From Balanoglossus misakiensis (Eukaryota > Hemichordata), in contig CM082581.2 in assembly GCA_040954595.2 (NCBI GenBank), forward strand, positions 8,060,001 to 8,124,000: a DNA stretch of 64,000 bases, written 5' to 3'. The first letter of the stretch is position 1, and the number at the start of each line of letters is the position of its first letter. Both the position numbers and the translations under genes were made by a program. Below the pieces are notes generated by a model that was not told where the DNA came from, ran no database searches, and saw nothing but the letters and a program-made list of their open reading frames with translations. Positions 38,029-53,500 of this stretch are shown here, piece by piece.

Positions 38029-40360
38029 ACCTTTCCCAGCGACAAAAGAGTGAAGAAAATCTGGAACTTCGATAAAACCAGGACTTCGTTACGACTGCAG
38101 CCGCTCCACAATAAAATGCAAACTATCGTTTCATCATGATGGGGAAGATAACCGAGGCGACAGGCGACCCCGAGATCCGACGTCTGCGTGGCGGGGTGGG
38201 CCGGCGCTTGATTGACGAAAATGGAAAACACTGCCTCCAAATTCCAAGATGTCTCTGTAGTCTCGGATGGTTCAGATCAGAAACCTCACCAACGTGTCGC
38301 CAGCAGGAGGAAATCGAAAAACGATAAAAACGGTTTATGAGAATTATAAAGACCAGTATTTGTGTTCTTAATTCGATTCATTGTCAAAATGAACCGCAAC
38401 TTAGGCAAACAGTTGTTCTTTCTCAGCATAAAAGCGGCGTGTAAAACTTTTATAACCCCGGTATTAGTTTGTAAAAGGGGCAGAGCATTAAGCCGTTTAC
38501 CGGCCAAAAAAGGAGCAGGCAGTTCGTTGATGGTGGAAAGTAATTTAACGGTCTTCAATAATCTGTAGTTGTTTCTTGGCGGTGTCAAATGTCACGCAAT
38601 CCCCTTTCCGTTTACAAATGTCCATTCCATTTGGTTTATGGTTATAGAAATAGACGCCATGTCGATTTTCTTACTGTGGAATTATATGAATGTTTGGGAG
38701 ATATGTTTCGAGTGGTATGGGCAAGGTGGATTTTTAATCCATGTGACGTTATAATCGAACGGGACATCTTAAAAGTCTGAGGATCGACCGTAACGGAATG
38801 GCGACCTGTTCCTGTCAAAACCGCGCGGGTGCATGGGAAGCTTAGATAAACCAGATGGCGGCTCGATTTAATCGGAACTGTTCGACAACTTCCGTTTTTT
38901 TCACATTCAATACTGGTAATCATCACAACAACAGACCAAATTAACCACAATGGCAACGACAGATATTTCGAGGACATCTACCTAAAGGAGTGGACCACTG
39001 TCTAGATATTAACAAGAGCCATCTTCTGAGCTACATTACGGGGGGTGTCGTCCTCATACTACTCTCACTACACTGTCCATCAGACAGACAGGAGCATAAA
39101 CCAAGGGCATTATGGGGGGAAAGAACACTGCAATGCCAGTCCCCCTAGCTCTGTAAAAATAATAACGAATCGAACTCCCTACCTGGGACTAACAGACGCC
39201 ATGGTAAACAGCTGACAGAGATATAATGATCTCAAATGGGCTAATGAATACAAATCAGATTTGGAACAGACAATTTAATAGGTCAGTTTATATCTTGATG
39301 AATTTTCAGTTTTTATAATTTCATCCATCAAAGATTAAGCTGACTCCAACGTGACCAACGGACTCGATGCGCATTCATCAAAACTCGATCGCCGACCAAA
39401 CTGGCATCCGAGGCTTGTACACCCCTTAATCCCGAATACGCGTTAATTTTCATTAGTCCTTCTAAATGTTAGGGGGCATCATCCTTTATAAGTTTTTGTC
39501 CATTATGTTCTTAATTCGCAATTTACGCACCCATTATGAATAAGGCGACCCCATTTGACTGGAGAGCGCTTAATCAAACGCAGATCTGTTTCAAATGTAC
39601 CTCTTTTTGTACTGTATGCGTATGCTCGGGACGCGCGTGCGTAATTAACGCACAAGCGTGGGAAATTGTCAATTTCATTGTAACTATGGCAGTAGAGTTT
39701 TAAATTGTCCAACACTGAAAATTATTTTTCTACTTTCGCCGTGTTGATTGTGGTGTTGATTGTTTTGTTACTGTTACCCAAAATAGTTCAGGGTTAGATT
39801 CCACCGGTGAAAATAATAGCATTACAGTGGGCCGAATTGAATACTGATATTCAGTAACGATTTTGAATTGACGTGTCGCGGAACGGTGGAGACAATTTTA
39901 CTCGGAACTGTAGCTGATTGGTCGAAATCGAATTATGATCCGAATAATTATGTTAATCCCAGGCGAGATAGAATTTTGTGGCTTAACTTTGTGTATCAGG
40001 AAAAAATAATTTTGGGAACGGAAACAGAAAATTGTTCAGGAATTTTCAAACTGATATTATGAATAAATACTCCATTTCCTCCTCTATGTATATGACCCGG
40101 TGTAGAAACAGTGCTTCAGACATTCATTTCGCGGCAGTATCGTCCCCTCTCAGGAACTTGCTGGTTTTCTATCCCCCAAAATGACGTCATGACACAACCA
40201 TCATCCTCTCTGGTACAAAATGTGAGAGGCCGAATCTGAGGTCAACATAATGTTTTAACGATGTCATTTTTTTTCATTTCGTTATTTCAGTGAACTTTCT
40301 CACAAGCAGCGCCAGCAAAAAAGCCACGTTTAAGTCTCCAACTTGCGTGCCAGTCCCGAT

Positions 40361-40416
40361 TTTATTATTTTGAATAATAAATTTTAAAAGCGGTTTAATG
40401 TCTGTGAGACATTAAA
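40361..40416. repeat. Two adjacent perfect hairpins
   Basis: TTTATTATT-TTG-AATAATAAA (40361-40381) and TTTAATGTCT-GTG-AGACATTAAA (40394-40416) have perfect 9- and 10-bp stems with three-base loops and lie only 12 bases apart. Confidence 0.75.
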
Positions 40417-43400
40417 TGTTGTTTTCCACGCCAAACATCGCTTTATCACACTATCCCACAACGCATGCGCGTTGAAGTCATCTTTTAGGTGACGTACTTT
40501 TTTCAATGAATTATTTGTATCCTAAATTTTTGCTCTAAGTGTGTTTAAATGCATCTTTGATAGCTGTTGCAAGAAATGGTGGTGTTAAATACAGCTTCGG
40601 GTGTTTTAAGAGTGAAAATGATTGGGATGTACGACATATATATCGAGGCAGCTCCTTGGTAACCATTTCCTTGGCCACGTTGCGCACGGCCTTTCTCTTA
40701 ACATTCATGTATTTGCTCACTTATGCGTAAAATAACGGCAATAACTTTTCTTTTCTCTCGTCGGCGTTCGAAATTCAAAACAACCTGCAACGGAATTAGA
40801 AGGCGATGCCAATGCACCGCCACATTTTGGGCCTGTCCGCGTGAAAGGAAATTATACGCTTGGAATGGGCTCGAAAATGGACGGCCAACCACTGCGCGCG
40901 AAATTGCTTACCTTCAAACGTGATGTCTCTGTCGTTTCTTCATTTCGCATTTTATCAAATATATATTCTTGGGGATTGATTAATAAAGTGCGTAGTTGCC
41001 TCAGATCCGCTCTCGTCGTAAAACACCACGGGACCGGGCGTGCACAACTCCATTTGATCGCGTACAAACTTCATTACCGTACTTATTTCAAATTAGTGCG
41101 TGTTATGACGTCTCTTTGTGTGTTTCGAAAAAGTCAAATTTGAGAGCCAATTTGCCGGTTTATTACGGTTTTATGAACATAGTGTTATATTATAGTCAGA
41201 ATTCATCAAAACCTTTAAAACTCCATATATTATTCGCTGGCGGAAAGGAAATTCGGCTGATATGTACACTGCATTACTGCATATTACCAAAGACAAACAA
41301 GTTGTACTAGGGGACGTCGGCCTGAACGAATGAAGCCCCGCAGGCCGCGAAATTATTTCTAATTAATCCTCGGTCGAAATATTAGCGAGTGGATATTGCA
41401 GTCAGCGGTAGTCGAAAGATCCCCATCGGGGGGACGCTGGGTTGCCATGGAAACTCATTAAAGAATAAAGTCGTAAAAAAGCGATGTTATTTCTCGATGA
41501 TTTGATGCGTGAGAGAACTCCAATAGTGTTCATTTCGAGGTTTATGGAGTTCTGCGGCGGTCTTCCGGAAAATAAGCCCGAGTGATGCATTACACCAGAT
41601 TGCTATTGATACCTCTCCCCCCCCCCCTCCCTAAAAAAAAAACGAGCAGCGACAATCTCGTATATATACGAGCCATTCTTTCGCCGCCGATCTCGCGCAT
41701 GAAGGCCGGGGCGCTAGCTCTCTCTCCTCCCCCCTGCCGAGGGGGTACACCGCCGCGCTTTTGTGTGCCCCGGCGATGCCGTGACTCCGGCGTTAATATC
41801 AGAATCACTCGCGTGACGCTTTCAATTTTCATAATAGGCCTATATACACGGTACAATCGCTGCATTAGTTCAGTCGCACCGGGAATGTTCGTAATACAGG
41901 CCCTCAAGTGGTGCCTTAAAATAGCCATTACCAGGTGATTTATTATCTCTTTCCACTTTATCCCCAGTGTCGAGATACACAGAATCAATCCCAGCTCCGA
42001 ACACCAATCAATTCAATTGATTTAGATGTCATTAAGCAAATAGAATTTTTTTTATGATATGGGGGTCAGACAAAAGTATTAATATGATATTATGAAATAG
42101 AAATTTATTGAGACACGGAGAGCGTGCAAATGCCCCTAGTGAGCCGTAATTCATAAACAGGCCGACGTCGTGTGACAGAGAATTTCCAATCTAACGGCGA
42201 TTTACTATCGGAAATTGTGTTTCTGGACTGAGTCAGTATTAATCAACGGAAAGGAGTCGGTCAATACACCAGTCCATTTACAAATACTTACATTAATCAG
42301 AGAACACTACAGTGACGCCTTGCAAACAAACCGCTGACGAATATATGAGAGTTTTTTTTCAGAAGTCCCGGGGAGGCGAGACTGAGTACGCGCCGAGCTC
42401 GAGCCCAAGCCTGCTTGACTCTTGTGTTCATTGCCAGAACGTGTACTTCGACTTCAGTACAGACAGTAAGCCGCGCGTTCGCCTTAAAGCGATGTCCCGT
42501 CCTCTCTAGTTGAGTTTGTTGCCGTATTTTCCCCTCAAAGTTTCAGTATATGCGACGTTCGATAAATTTTGGCTGAGGAAAATCACAGGGCTCACACGGT
42601 TTTCCGAGAGGACTTAGACGGGGTAGCCGTGAGCTCTCGCCAATAGATGGCCACAATATTCAAACCGTGTGTTACGTGCGTGTAAAACAGCCTCTTTCTC
42701 CTCGTAAAAAGCAAGTTGGCTTGCTTGGCCTTATCACACCCAAAGCGTGGAACGAGACCACTTCCAACTTGTCTCCGGCAGAAAACCAACTTGTCTCCGG
42801 CAGAAAAATCTCCCTCTCTGCGCTTGAAACCTCACTTCGAGCGGAGGGAACAGGTCGGCCAGAAACAACATAACTTTTCAGGCTGAGTGAACAAGCAAAA
42901 TCCAGCATTGTCCTCCCCCAACGCTTTTAAACGAGCGAACTGATGCTGAAATTTCCGATAAATCATGCAGTTATCACTCATTTTCGTGTTAACCCCGTCA
43001 CCTGTGCAGGAACTCTCATCGGCTTTCTCAAGTGCAGTGCTAGCTACCCATCCCTACCAACATCACCGCAAAAAGGCGACGTGTCAGGGCACTCGACATT
43101 ATAGACTGCACCTACTCCGTCTTCTTCAAGCGTGAAAAGTAAATATTGTTGTTTTCGTGTTTACGGATTTCTTGTTGTTGAAACGTCACCTAAAGGTCTC
43201 AGAACACTAAATGTAAATGCTATAACTTTCACAATTCGACCGATAAAGTTTGCCTACCGGGTATGAAGATCGTAAAAGCCACAACAGTGGAGATGAACGC
43301 ACTTTCAAAACATAACAACAAATTCGCCTCCGTTTTCCCCCTTTCGCACACGGATAACAAAACCCTGTATCAGGATAACCAATTATTGTTCTGTTAAACA

Positions 43401-46400
43401 TATATACTGTGCCAATTATTGTTTTTCTTTATTCCCCTCGGTCGCGCCACATTCATTGGGAAATCTTAGTTCAAGCAAAGATCTATTGTACCTATTCATG
43501 TGTTTATTGAATCTGCGGGTAAAGTCCATAGCCCAAGGGCCAGGCCTATAATTCGGGAACCCGAACCAGTGTGCGTGCGGACTGCTGACCCCCTCGTCGC
43601 CATTCACCGTCAGGCCCGTCACTCGATAAATCACTGTATTATATTCATATTTGCTTATGTGTAATGGATACAAATTATACGAGTGAAAAATGACTTCCAA
43701 GTTGTTACAATTCGGCATCTATAGCACGCAGCCGTGTTGTTCCAATCAATCTTGCAGTAATTTTAAACCGCTGTCATTATTACGGTAGAAAAGAGACTTT
43801 CGAGCGGTTGGCAGGGAGGCACAACGCGATCATAACTCACCGTTTAAGGAATTAATACAAAACAATTACTAAAGCCCTGTAGAATTTAACTAGTGTATTA
43901 TTAAGATGACGAAATATACATCTATTTTCACTAACAAAAGCTAGTGTCCGGAGGGCACGCGCGTTTATCTTCCCTATTTCATTTTTACTGATCGATGCCA
44001 TTGTTCGGGTTGGGTTTCTGCCCTGCAAGAAGTGTGAATATGGGGAAATGTCATACAAAGTGATCATATTTTAGCGCAGACATTCATCATAACAGAGGCC
44101 GCGTCGCATTACTTATTTCGGAGTCGTTTGATTCCCTGGTTCACCCGGACTTTGCCGGTTTCGGAATTCGTCGGAGATCCTTGGTATTGTACACGAGACT
44201 GGGTCCAATATTATTTGTAGATCCAATTCGACTTTTGGAGGTGCTGTTGTTGTTATTGTAATTTTGTTTACTGTCATGCATCATTTGCCAGGCGTACTCG
44301 TGGCAATATCGTTGATCCCGTGGGCGAATCACACCGCCGCGTCGAGCGCAAATGCTACACGCTCGGGTACAGGTAAAATAAAGCAAATATTGCTCGCAAT
44401 GAGCGTGCACAAAAAATCCCCAAATATGTCACCGCTCCAAAAAAGAGGCGGAGGGTGAGTAACGTGTAAATTCATCATGTTTATTTTTAATGACTAAGGG
44501 GGTCAATCCACACACATCCGCCGATGAATAAGCAGAAATTTTAATCTAGTTCCTACAAAGGCCAAGGCTATTATGGCTGAATTAAATTAATGTTTCTTGT
44601 CATACCCCAAACCCAATAACTCCGCCACTAAATTATACATTCGCGTTGAGGGCAAAGCTTTCGCGCCGTTGTTGTTGTTGTTGTTGATTTTCAATTCAAG
44701 TTGGACATTCTTGAAACTAGCGGATACGATTTTTCGCGAGGTTGTTTCGGTCTCTCGTTTCGGATGAAAAGGTTCGAACTCAGCCATGACAAGACGACTT
44801 TTATGTCAAAGGTCACATGGACGTCATTTTGTACTTGCTGTTATTAGGACACCAGATGGACGCTAATGACAGTAACTTATATTAAGATTTTTTGAAGATC
44901 GCACCAATAAAATTTACCGAGCGGTAAACAGCTCTGTCGTAAACCGTCAACACAAAGCCCGGGCGTCCTTAACAGAGGCCGCTACGCATCTTTCACGGAC
45001 AAAGAAATAACGCCCGTTGCCGCGTTTGTTGTCCGCCGGCCTCGAAGGCCTCGCCGCGCAGTATACTTCGGGTGTGCCAGTCACTCACTCGGTCCTTGGC
45101 ACACAGTCAGTGTTGTCATGGAAACCGGTGACACATCCCATGCATGCACGTGTGACTGTCCTCTGAAGAAGTCACAGAATTTCTTCATTTATGTCTGTCG
45201 TCTTCGTTGTCGCGAATGAAGATATGCACAATGACGTTATTTCTACTAAGACGTGGCTTTGTCGTATGCACACGAAAGTGAACTGACAGCGAACAAATTT
45301 CAAGTCAATATTTTTTGCGGGCTTCGGCGTGTCTTGCCTTCATACCTGGACGTGTCAAAACATCTTGAGGGGGGAAACAAACAGCGCGTGAATATATGAA
45401 GAAAAATCTCGTCTAAACGACTTGTTGATGCACCGCAGGTCAACACTGACATCGTTTTATTTTCCGCCATTAAGCTCTTGAAACCGCCGTTTACTAATTT
45501 CTTTACCATCCAATATCCACAAAAGCCAACAAAAGAACTTTTTATTGACTTTGTGTGAATTTCTGTTTTCTGGAGCGAGGATGCCCAGATTTTTTAAAAT
45601 TGTTCCAAAACAATGCCAAAATGGCTCTTTCAGCTTCGTCGTGTGGACAGGCGCCATCCATTTAAAGATACCAAATTGACAGTTATAGAACTAGGCCACT
45701 TTGGTCGACAACCGCCGGAGAGAGATAATTTAAGAGAAGTTTGCAGAGTCGGCTCAAATTTTGAGCCGTTTCCTAAGAACCTAATGTTAGGGAAGGATTG
45801 AATGTTGAACCACCGTGAAATGTGGCATGACCGAACCAGTTAGCATGGCGTGCAAAGCACTAGCCGATTTATGCGCCGAGGATTCAAAGCTATCGTTTAG
45901 TGTGAGACCTTTCTATTCATTATAGCTTATGATTTATGTTATATGATATTTTATTGCTCCCTAGTCTTTTGTGCGCTGATATCTGCATCGATATTCGCAA
46001 TCTTTTCCGCTACATTAGCGTTAATTATCGCATTATCTTTTTCGCATTGCGCTCGTTTGATCAGATAAATTTCAACGAGATTTTTTGGTCAAGCGCTGTT
46101 GCACATATAATTTCGGCGGGTTAATTTTCCGATCCCTTTTTTGCTGTAAATTAATTTCGCATCTAATTTCGTCGGATGTGCAACGCAGTGTTGTCTGCGC
46201 GATGCCAACAGATAATCTCGAGATTTATTGCTTTGAACGCTTCTCCCTTATAAGGCAAGGCTCCATACGTAGAACTGGTTAACGTCAAGAGTTGGCAATT
46301 GTCAAGTTTACGATGGGACGAATCACGGTTATTCAGCGTCATAACGACTTGTACCAATTTGAAATAACCGGTGGCAGAGCATGCGCAGCTTAACCTATTT

Positions 46401-47411
46401 TTCACACGGCAGCGTGCGATTGAAACAACGAAACAAGAAGTCACGCAAATATGGCTGCCTGGCCTTCTATTATCAAAGTCCGGGTATTTTTAGGAATGTT
46501 AAATTCCGAAAAAAAGGGCAACCACAGCTGCTTCGCGAGAAAGACAGAAAATACAGTCTTTCCCAACTAAATTAGTACATGAACATATTTAGCTTGCCGA
46601 AAACAGTATGTTATTAAAATTCAATTTAGTTTTTTTTATTGCTTATACACACTCACTGATACCACCAAGCAACGGATTGAAGTGTGTATGCATGTGTGTG
46701 AAGGGGTGCCTTGTGTATGTGTTAGTATACAAAGATGGTGAATTTGGGGTCTGTATTAAAGTCAGACTATACCGTATTATTCAAAAATTCCATGCGGTGC
46801 GCCATCAGTCTTATAATTATATCATCGTGGTGTCGCTCGTGTAACCTGACTTATCTAAAAATACATAAAATATATATTTGTTTCCATACACATGCAAATT
46901 AGCACATGTTGCATCACTGGGGTTAGCCCGAGAGTTCTACCTATTATATCACGTGTACACCAACGTTTAAAGGTGTACAGTTGCATATACGAATTTAAGC
47001 CACAGTTACCATGGAAATTTGAGATATAGCCAACTTCAGATTTTAATTGGGTGGCCACGCGAAAAAAGTGCCCTTTTGATCATAAATGGGCATGAGTACA
47101 AGTTTTCACGCGGAGAGTTGAGAAAAAAAAATCGTGATAACATATGATATTTGGACTGGGAAAAGTCAAAATTAGAAAAAAATAAGTAGACCTGTAAATC
47201 CAACATCATCAAAATGAAACGTATGCAGTGACATATGGAGAGACAAAAATAAGTAATCGCGTTATAGTTGTGTCAGAATCGGAGAAGGTTGTCATTTTAA
47301 GCATAAAAATGGCGTAGTTTCCTTGGTCGGAGTCTGAGCAAATTTTCTATCATCAGATCAGTTGGTTTCTACGTAGGTACTGTCCGCCTCTGTCTCACTT
47401 ATAACCTCTGT

Positions 47412-47568
47412 ACAGACGGACGGACAGACAGACACACAGACAGACAGACAGAAAGTCAGAAAGACACACAGATAGATAGATAGATAGATAGACAGACACA
47501 CACACACAGTCACATGCACACAAAGAGACAGACACACAGACAGACAGACATACAGTGTCACACACACC
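47412..47568 (+). repeat. CAGA/CACA/GATA compound microsatellite
   Basis: Mixed CAGA, CACA and TAGA words without a single long pure run. It is similar in motif to the array at 973-1149. Confidence 0.9.
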
Positions 47569-50500
47569 TCATTCGCAGGATAATTTAATCCCCTTCTGGC
47601 CGTGTGAGTCGGACGTTGCCTCCTCTCCTTCGCTCTCGTATATTTTCCAATCAAACGAGGCATTAAAATTAAATTGATTAATTGTGTCGCCCCTTCGAAA
47701 TATTGTCCTTCGCAGATCATCGATCAAAGAAGTGACTTTAGAAAAAGAGCCGATAAAGGTTTTGATTGAGTGTGAAAGCTTATATAGCGCTATTACATAA
47801 AGCAAATTTTCCCCGTTTATGTACCATCCACCCACCATCTTATCCCCACCCACCATATCCCATTTTTCACCGACTGTATATGCCCATCGATGCATGAACG
47901 GCCGCCCGATGCCTCCACCATTTCCCGCGCGGTCTATTTTAGGAGACGGTGTCCCAGTCCGAAGCTTCGGACAATAAATTACATCTTTATTTTTGTCACC
48001 CGGGTTATATGTATGTGCCGCGACCTCTGACCCAGCCCACCACCTGGCAGATGGTAACGTAAAGCGTGTGCTCTGAAATCTAATCCCCCGGTCATGACGG
48101 CTTTGTGTGTACCGTATTTTCACGTAGGAAATCTCCCCGCTCTATTAGAGAGAGTTAAATACATGGGTGAATAAATATCGACGATAATTGTGAAAATAAC
48201 ACTTATTCAAATTGGCTAACCAAATATGACATCGAAAGATATTATTTCACAATGTTGACACCTATCGTAGCTCGTTTTCACCACCGAAGAATTTTGTTGG
48301 TTTCTGTTTGTGTTTTATTTTATAGTTTTGCTTTGCCCCCCCCCCCCCCACATTCAGCATTTCTTTGACGAAGCACCTCGAGAACTTAAATAACAAACAT
48401 GGCGAAACAAAACGCACCAACATCAGACACGCACGACAAAACAAGGCGTGGGGGAAACAATATGGACGGCAACTGCAGAGACTAAACAGAACTACGAGTA
48501 CTCCATGCTCGTGCTGCGTGCAGATTTATCGACGACGCGAGGAGGTTCAGTCTGCACCAGTGTAACATGTCCACTGCCCCCGCTTAAGCAGCACCTGTTC
48601 GGTCGGACCACATCCACGTTTTTCCCCGAAGTTATTCATTTTTTTGCAAAAAGTCACAGTGGTGTGTTCGGCGTGAAAACAACTGATGCTTTGTTCTTTT
48701 TCCCCAAATTTCCATGATGTTTAACAAAGCGGGTGTTCGCATTATAAAATACCTCCATCGCTATTATTAAAAAGTTTCAACTATTATTACATTGTACATA
48801 CACAGCTACGGGTCTGGTATTTCGACACTGGTCACGTTCTTGTTTCGTTTAGACGAAATTTTGTTTGGAAAAGCTTTTCTAGGAATAGGTCACAGATTCT
48901 TCACGTAGACAATTCAGAAGCAATGTTCAGAACACATCAATTGATTGCTTGTCGATGACTTACACTGGTTAGCATAAATGAAAAAAAACACAAATGGTTA
49001 CGTAAACATCTACTAGTCAAATGAAGCTAACCGGAAAAAAGTATTTGAAAGTCAAGATGTGTGAAATCTATTTTGAAATAATTACCACTTTGGAAAGATC
49101 TATGTCATCTGCACTGAGTAAATATTAAGTGTCGCCTCAGTTTCGCTGATTGATAAGTTGCAATTATCTTGGGACGTGCACTTGATGTCTACACGCATGT
49201 TCAAATTCAATCGTTTGCAGCAAAAATTAAACCACTGGCGCGGGTCGTCATTTCGTGTAACTTTAGACAAGCGTTCTACGTGAACCCAATCGCGACGTTG
49301 CACCGACGCCGCCATTGGGTACGGGGTTGTTACTGTTCTCGTGCAACGCGAGATGTGACCAAAGTCGCGGCCAGGAAATGGCGACTGTTTGTGCGCTTGC
49401 GTTTTCCCAGGGGGGGGGGGGTCAGCGATGGTCCACGTGAACAATGAAAAAACGTATCCCGTTTTCCACAGATACTTGAGTCATCACCTGAACATTGTTC
49501 GCCGAATGTCGTCATAACTGGGCAAGTACTTATACAAATCAATTGAGTACTGGGATTTTTTTTTTCAAATTCAAGCATTTATCAATAAATCAATCTAAAT
49601 TGCGATGAGGCATAAAACCTTGTTTGAAATACTGCAAAGATCGGCTGACATGAAGACTTATAAACTGACCCGTTGTGGATCAGAAGGGCAAATCTTTAAT
49701 AAAGTAAATCGGTCCGTATATATTGTTAAACAATATGTGTATATTAAAATATAGATTGTCTGGTATTGATTGTCAAAAGCGTGGAAACGCGCGTTTCATA
49801 TTGATAAGCGTTAATAGAGTTCCGTTGTCAGGGTTGAACGTGCGACAACCTTGCTCCCCGAAGTTGCACAATACCCGCGTATGCAAGAGAACTGGGAGCC
49901 ACCATCAATCTCGTTGGTAGTCACCCGCCTGACACTTTTGGCATGCCATTTCTTTTTTAAACTTCCCGTGATTGCATTTTAAGTCATATAGTAGAGAAGG
50001 AAATGGTTAGTTTGGTACAAATGCCCCGCGATCGATGAATCATAGATGGTTATCATAGTTTCCGCTTTGTCAGTACTTGGATGCGTGAGGGACTCTTTTA
50101 AAAACTGGAGAGAGTGTTACCGGTAATTTGGATGTCTATTGTGCCCCGGTATCAGCAAGTCCAAAGCGACACGTGTGACCCATTTGGTGCATCATTTAGG
50201 GGAAAAAATGATCTGTCAAAATTATCGTTTTTTCACATTAATTAACGGGAGTCCGATGAGAGCCGAACGGGACACCGGAGAACGGGGCGGTGGGCGGCGA
50301 GCAACGATTCCCCGGTGACTTCATCAACGCATGTTCATTTTCAGAGAGGAGCGCTCGGGCGATAAATCAAACCCGTTAGTCAGAATTTTATCTGTTAATC
50401 TATAACGTCGTTAATGAACAATGGAAATCTATAAGTAATTTGTTAAAAGGTGCCCGGGTTACTATTAATTTGCTGCGTCGAGCTGTCCTTGCCATCTGAG

Positions 50501-53500
50501 AGACCGGTTTGGAGTTGAAGAGCGTAGCAGCGCCAAAGGTCTCAGTCCGGGACGCGTTTTTTACCCGCGAGCGCTGAGGCGGCCCAGCCCGTCCTCTACA
50601 CGTATTAGCATTCAAGTATTCTCCACCCAGTATATGTTACTTTCAGAAAAGACAAGAGGAATCGAAAACCGGGCAAACTCTGGCTTCGTCTCGCGCTCTC
50701 GTACACGGCCAGTGTCTTTGTGGCAACGATAGGTGTTATTGAATGAATGACTCTATTCAAAACAAAACAAAGCAAAACAAAACAGAGTAAACGTTTTAGG
50801 CCTGCGTCAATGTAATTTCTGTGACTCAAACGTGCATAAACCGTAGACCGCAGTCTATGATTAAACTATCGAAGCCATTTTCAAGCGCATTGAGCCAAAG
50901 TTACTAAACGCTCTGGTATCCCAAACGGATATGCTTCCAAATCCCTCGAAATCCACAAACTTAAAAATCGGCCACAATATCACAGTATGGCCTGACAGTC
51001 TTGAATTCACACCACAGTACTTATTTTAGAATCGCCCTACAACTAATGTGGCATTATTTTTTTGTGTCTGGATATTTAATACAATATGAAAATTGCTGTC
51101 TGAGTGCCGGTTATGCAACAACTCCAATAACAGGCGTTCACCCATTCCAGAAAATCTCATTTTATTTTAGAATACACACACACACAAATAAACCTCGCTC
51201 TATTAAGCAAATTCATTTTCCTTTACGACAATAAGCGGCACTAGCGTGTCAGGCAGAAGGTGATAATCGTTTATGGAGTGACATTCGAAATAACGTGACA
51301 GAGACCCGTGCAGCGATAGTCCTCATAAAAACGGATGGATAATATAAAAAAAACGCAGTAATCAAACTGCAATAATTTGTTACTCCCGTATGTTATTGTC
51401 AAGCGGTCAAGATGCTGACAATCACACGAATGAGAGCGGCTCCGCTGCGACGTGTCAAAGTTAAAGTTTTGTCGTTTTTGATGCGCACGACACAGCAGCC
51501 GCATTTTTGCCGAGAAGCAACCGTCCCCGTCATCATTCAGAAGTTCAAATGCATAATTAGTGAAAGGGCGATGTTTATTTCGACATTTCAATTCCCTATC
51601 TGCGATTTTGGAGCGCGCATTCTGGGCATTAAAAACCGTCGCGACACGACGCTGAGCTGACTGAGATGCGCGATGCTCCCCAGTTGCGGTTTTCAAATGG
51701 AAGCCCCCGTTCAACTATCAATTTAATTTGCGATATAACTCACTCTGTCTGAAGTGGCGTTGTTTGGCCACGCTGTTGACTTCGTGATTTCCCCGTCCCT
51801 TAGCAAACTGTCACTCCGTCAAAATTAGCCCGCAGTCGCGCGGTCTCCATAGACTCATCGCTATAAATTCGATACCATAAACGACCAAATGCGCAAAAAG
51901 GACCAAAAGGACATTTCAGAGGTCTAAGCATTGACTTCAATTGAAATGAATAATTACTCGTATCCGATGACACAACAAACAAACATATTTTGAAGTGGTT
52001 GCGGGCAACTCGAGTATTTCTGTCGCGTGGAGTGTCGTTATTGGGGACGCCAAACGGTGTCTTGACTCAATTCTCAAGTAGTTTACTTTGTTCTTGAAAT
52101 TTATGAAATCCCCAAAAAATACAATCGACACTGAGCATAAGTTTTTTTTCCTTCTTGTTGGCGCCGGGTGAATCCAATCATCAGAATACACATTTTGGAA
52201 ATCTGAATTTAGGATTTCCACATTTTTCCGAATATTACTTGTTAAATCAAGATTCAACTGACTTCTTGAATAGAAAGCTTTTACTCCGTGCTTATCAATT
52301 CAACACTATACTGAGGCGTGTCAAGTATTTTATGGAAACATGCCCGATTCTGAATTACAGCAGTTAATTTGCATCGTGAAATGCACGCTGCTTGTAGACA
52401 GCTAACGGCTTGTGTATGATATAAATAGAAGTTTAAATAAAAAAACATTCGTACTCGTAAAATTCAACAATGGGCGCAATTTACTGAATATGACCGATCA
52501 CTAATTAATACAAATTAAGAACAGGTTGTGTATAATAATTTGCAAATTAATCAGACTTTTTAAAAACAACTTTTGTGGCGCATAACTTTGGGTCCAGCAA
52601 ATGTTCAATCGACGAGTTCGCTCTCTCGCTGATGGTGTTGAACCGGGGCACAGCATTCCGAACACGCATAGACGCTTACATTAACTTTTCTCATTTGTCA
52701 AGAGTACCACTCGAATGTTTCGTTTCAGTTTGTCCATTTGAGTCGCCTGCACCACTTGGCCCGATCCCAAACACAAAGCAATACATGTACTTGTGTGTCC
52801 GTTTTAAAGAAACCAACCGAGTTCTCAGCAACCTGTTGCAAACGCAGTGAAACGGGCGCTAATCGGTCAAAGTGGGGAGTCTTTTGCGCGCTGGCGCACT
52901 GTCATGGATATCAAAGAGCGCAAATAAGCACGCACAGCCGGTCGCTGCTGCTTGTTTTTTGAGGTGCTCCCCAATTAGGGTGTTTGAAATCGACACAAAT
53001 GTTGCAAACTGATTAGCCGGTGTTGTTCGCTAATTAAGCAAAGCACAATAGCAATAGACGAGAGGATGGACCGGCTCGTTTACCTGTCGCCCCCAAACAG
53101 CCACAAGCTGACGGGCAAGTGATCAGCACTAACCGTACCTCAAATAGAAAGTAATAATCGCCTTGAGTTTATGCTGTTACGGGCTGTTACACTTTCAAAG
53201 CAATTAATAAGATTCTTTGGGTTTTAGTCTTGTTTCTGTTTTAAATAAATTTGTAATTCACCATTTCTCCGGTAACAGTGTGCATGACGGGGAATGTGTG
53301 ACACGCGGTGCTGCCACTTGCAACCTGCAATTTCAAAATTATTGATCTCCCAAAGATTATCATGTCATCATTTTAAATTATTAAAACTGCAGATCTTGAT
53401 GACTCGTGTATAATTACAAAGCTAAATACATTAACTGGTCTTCGTAGTTCACTCTTTGCGGACACTTGAGCAATTCACCCGTTCCCGGCGTCATCGCCAA

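Noticed and set aside
37719-38240. 173-codon minus frame of FIHS repeats
   Set aside because: Translation of the AATG microsatellite; no unique protein sequence beyond it.
47569-48123. 184-codon minus frame
   Set aside because: No recognisable family, no support for start or splicing, and a tail that runs toward a microsatellite.
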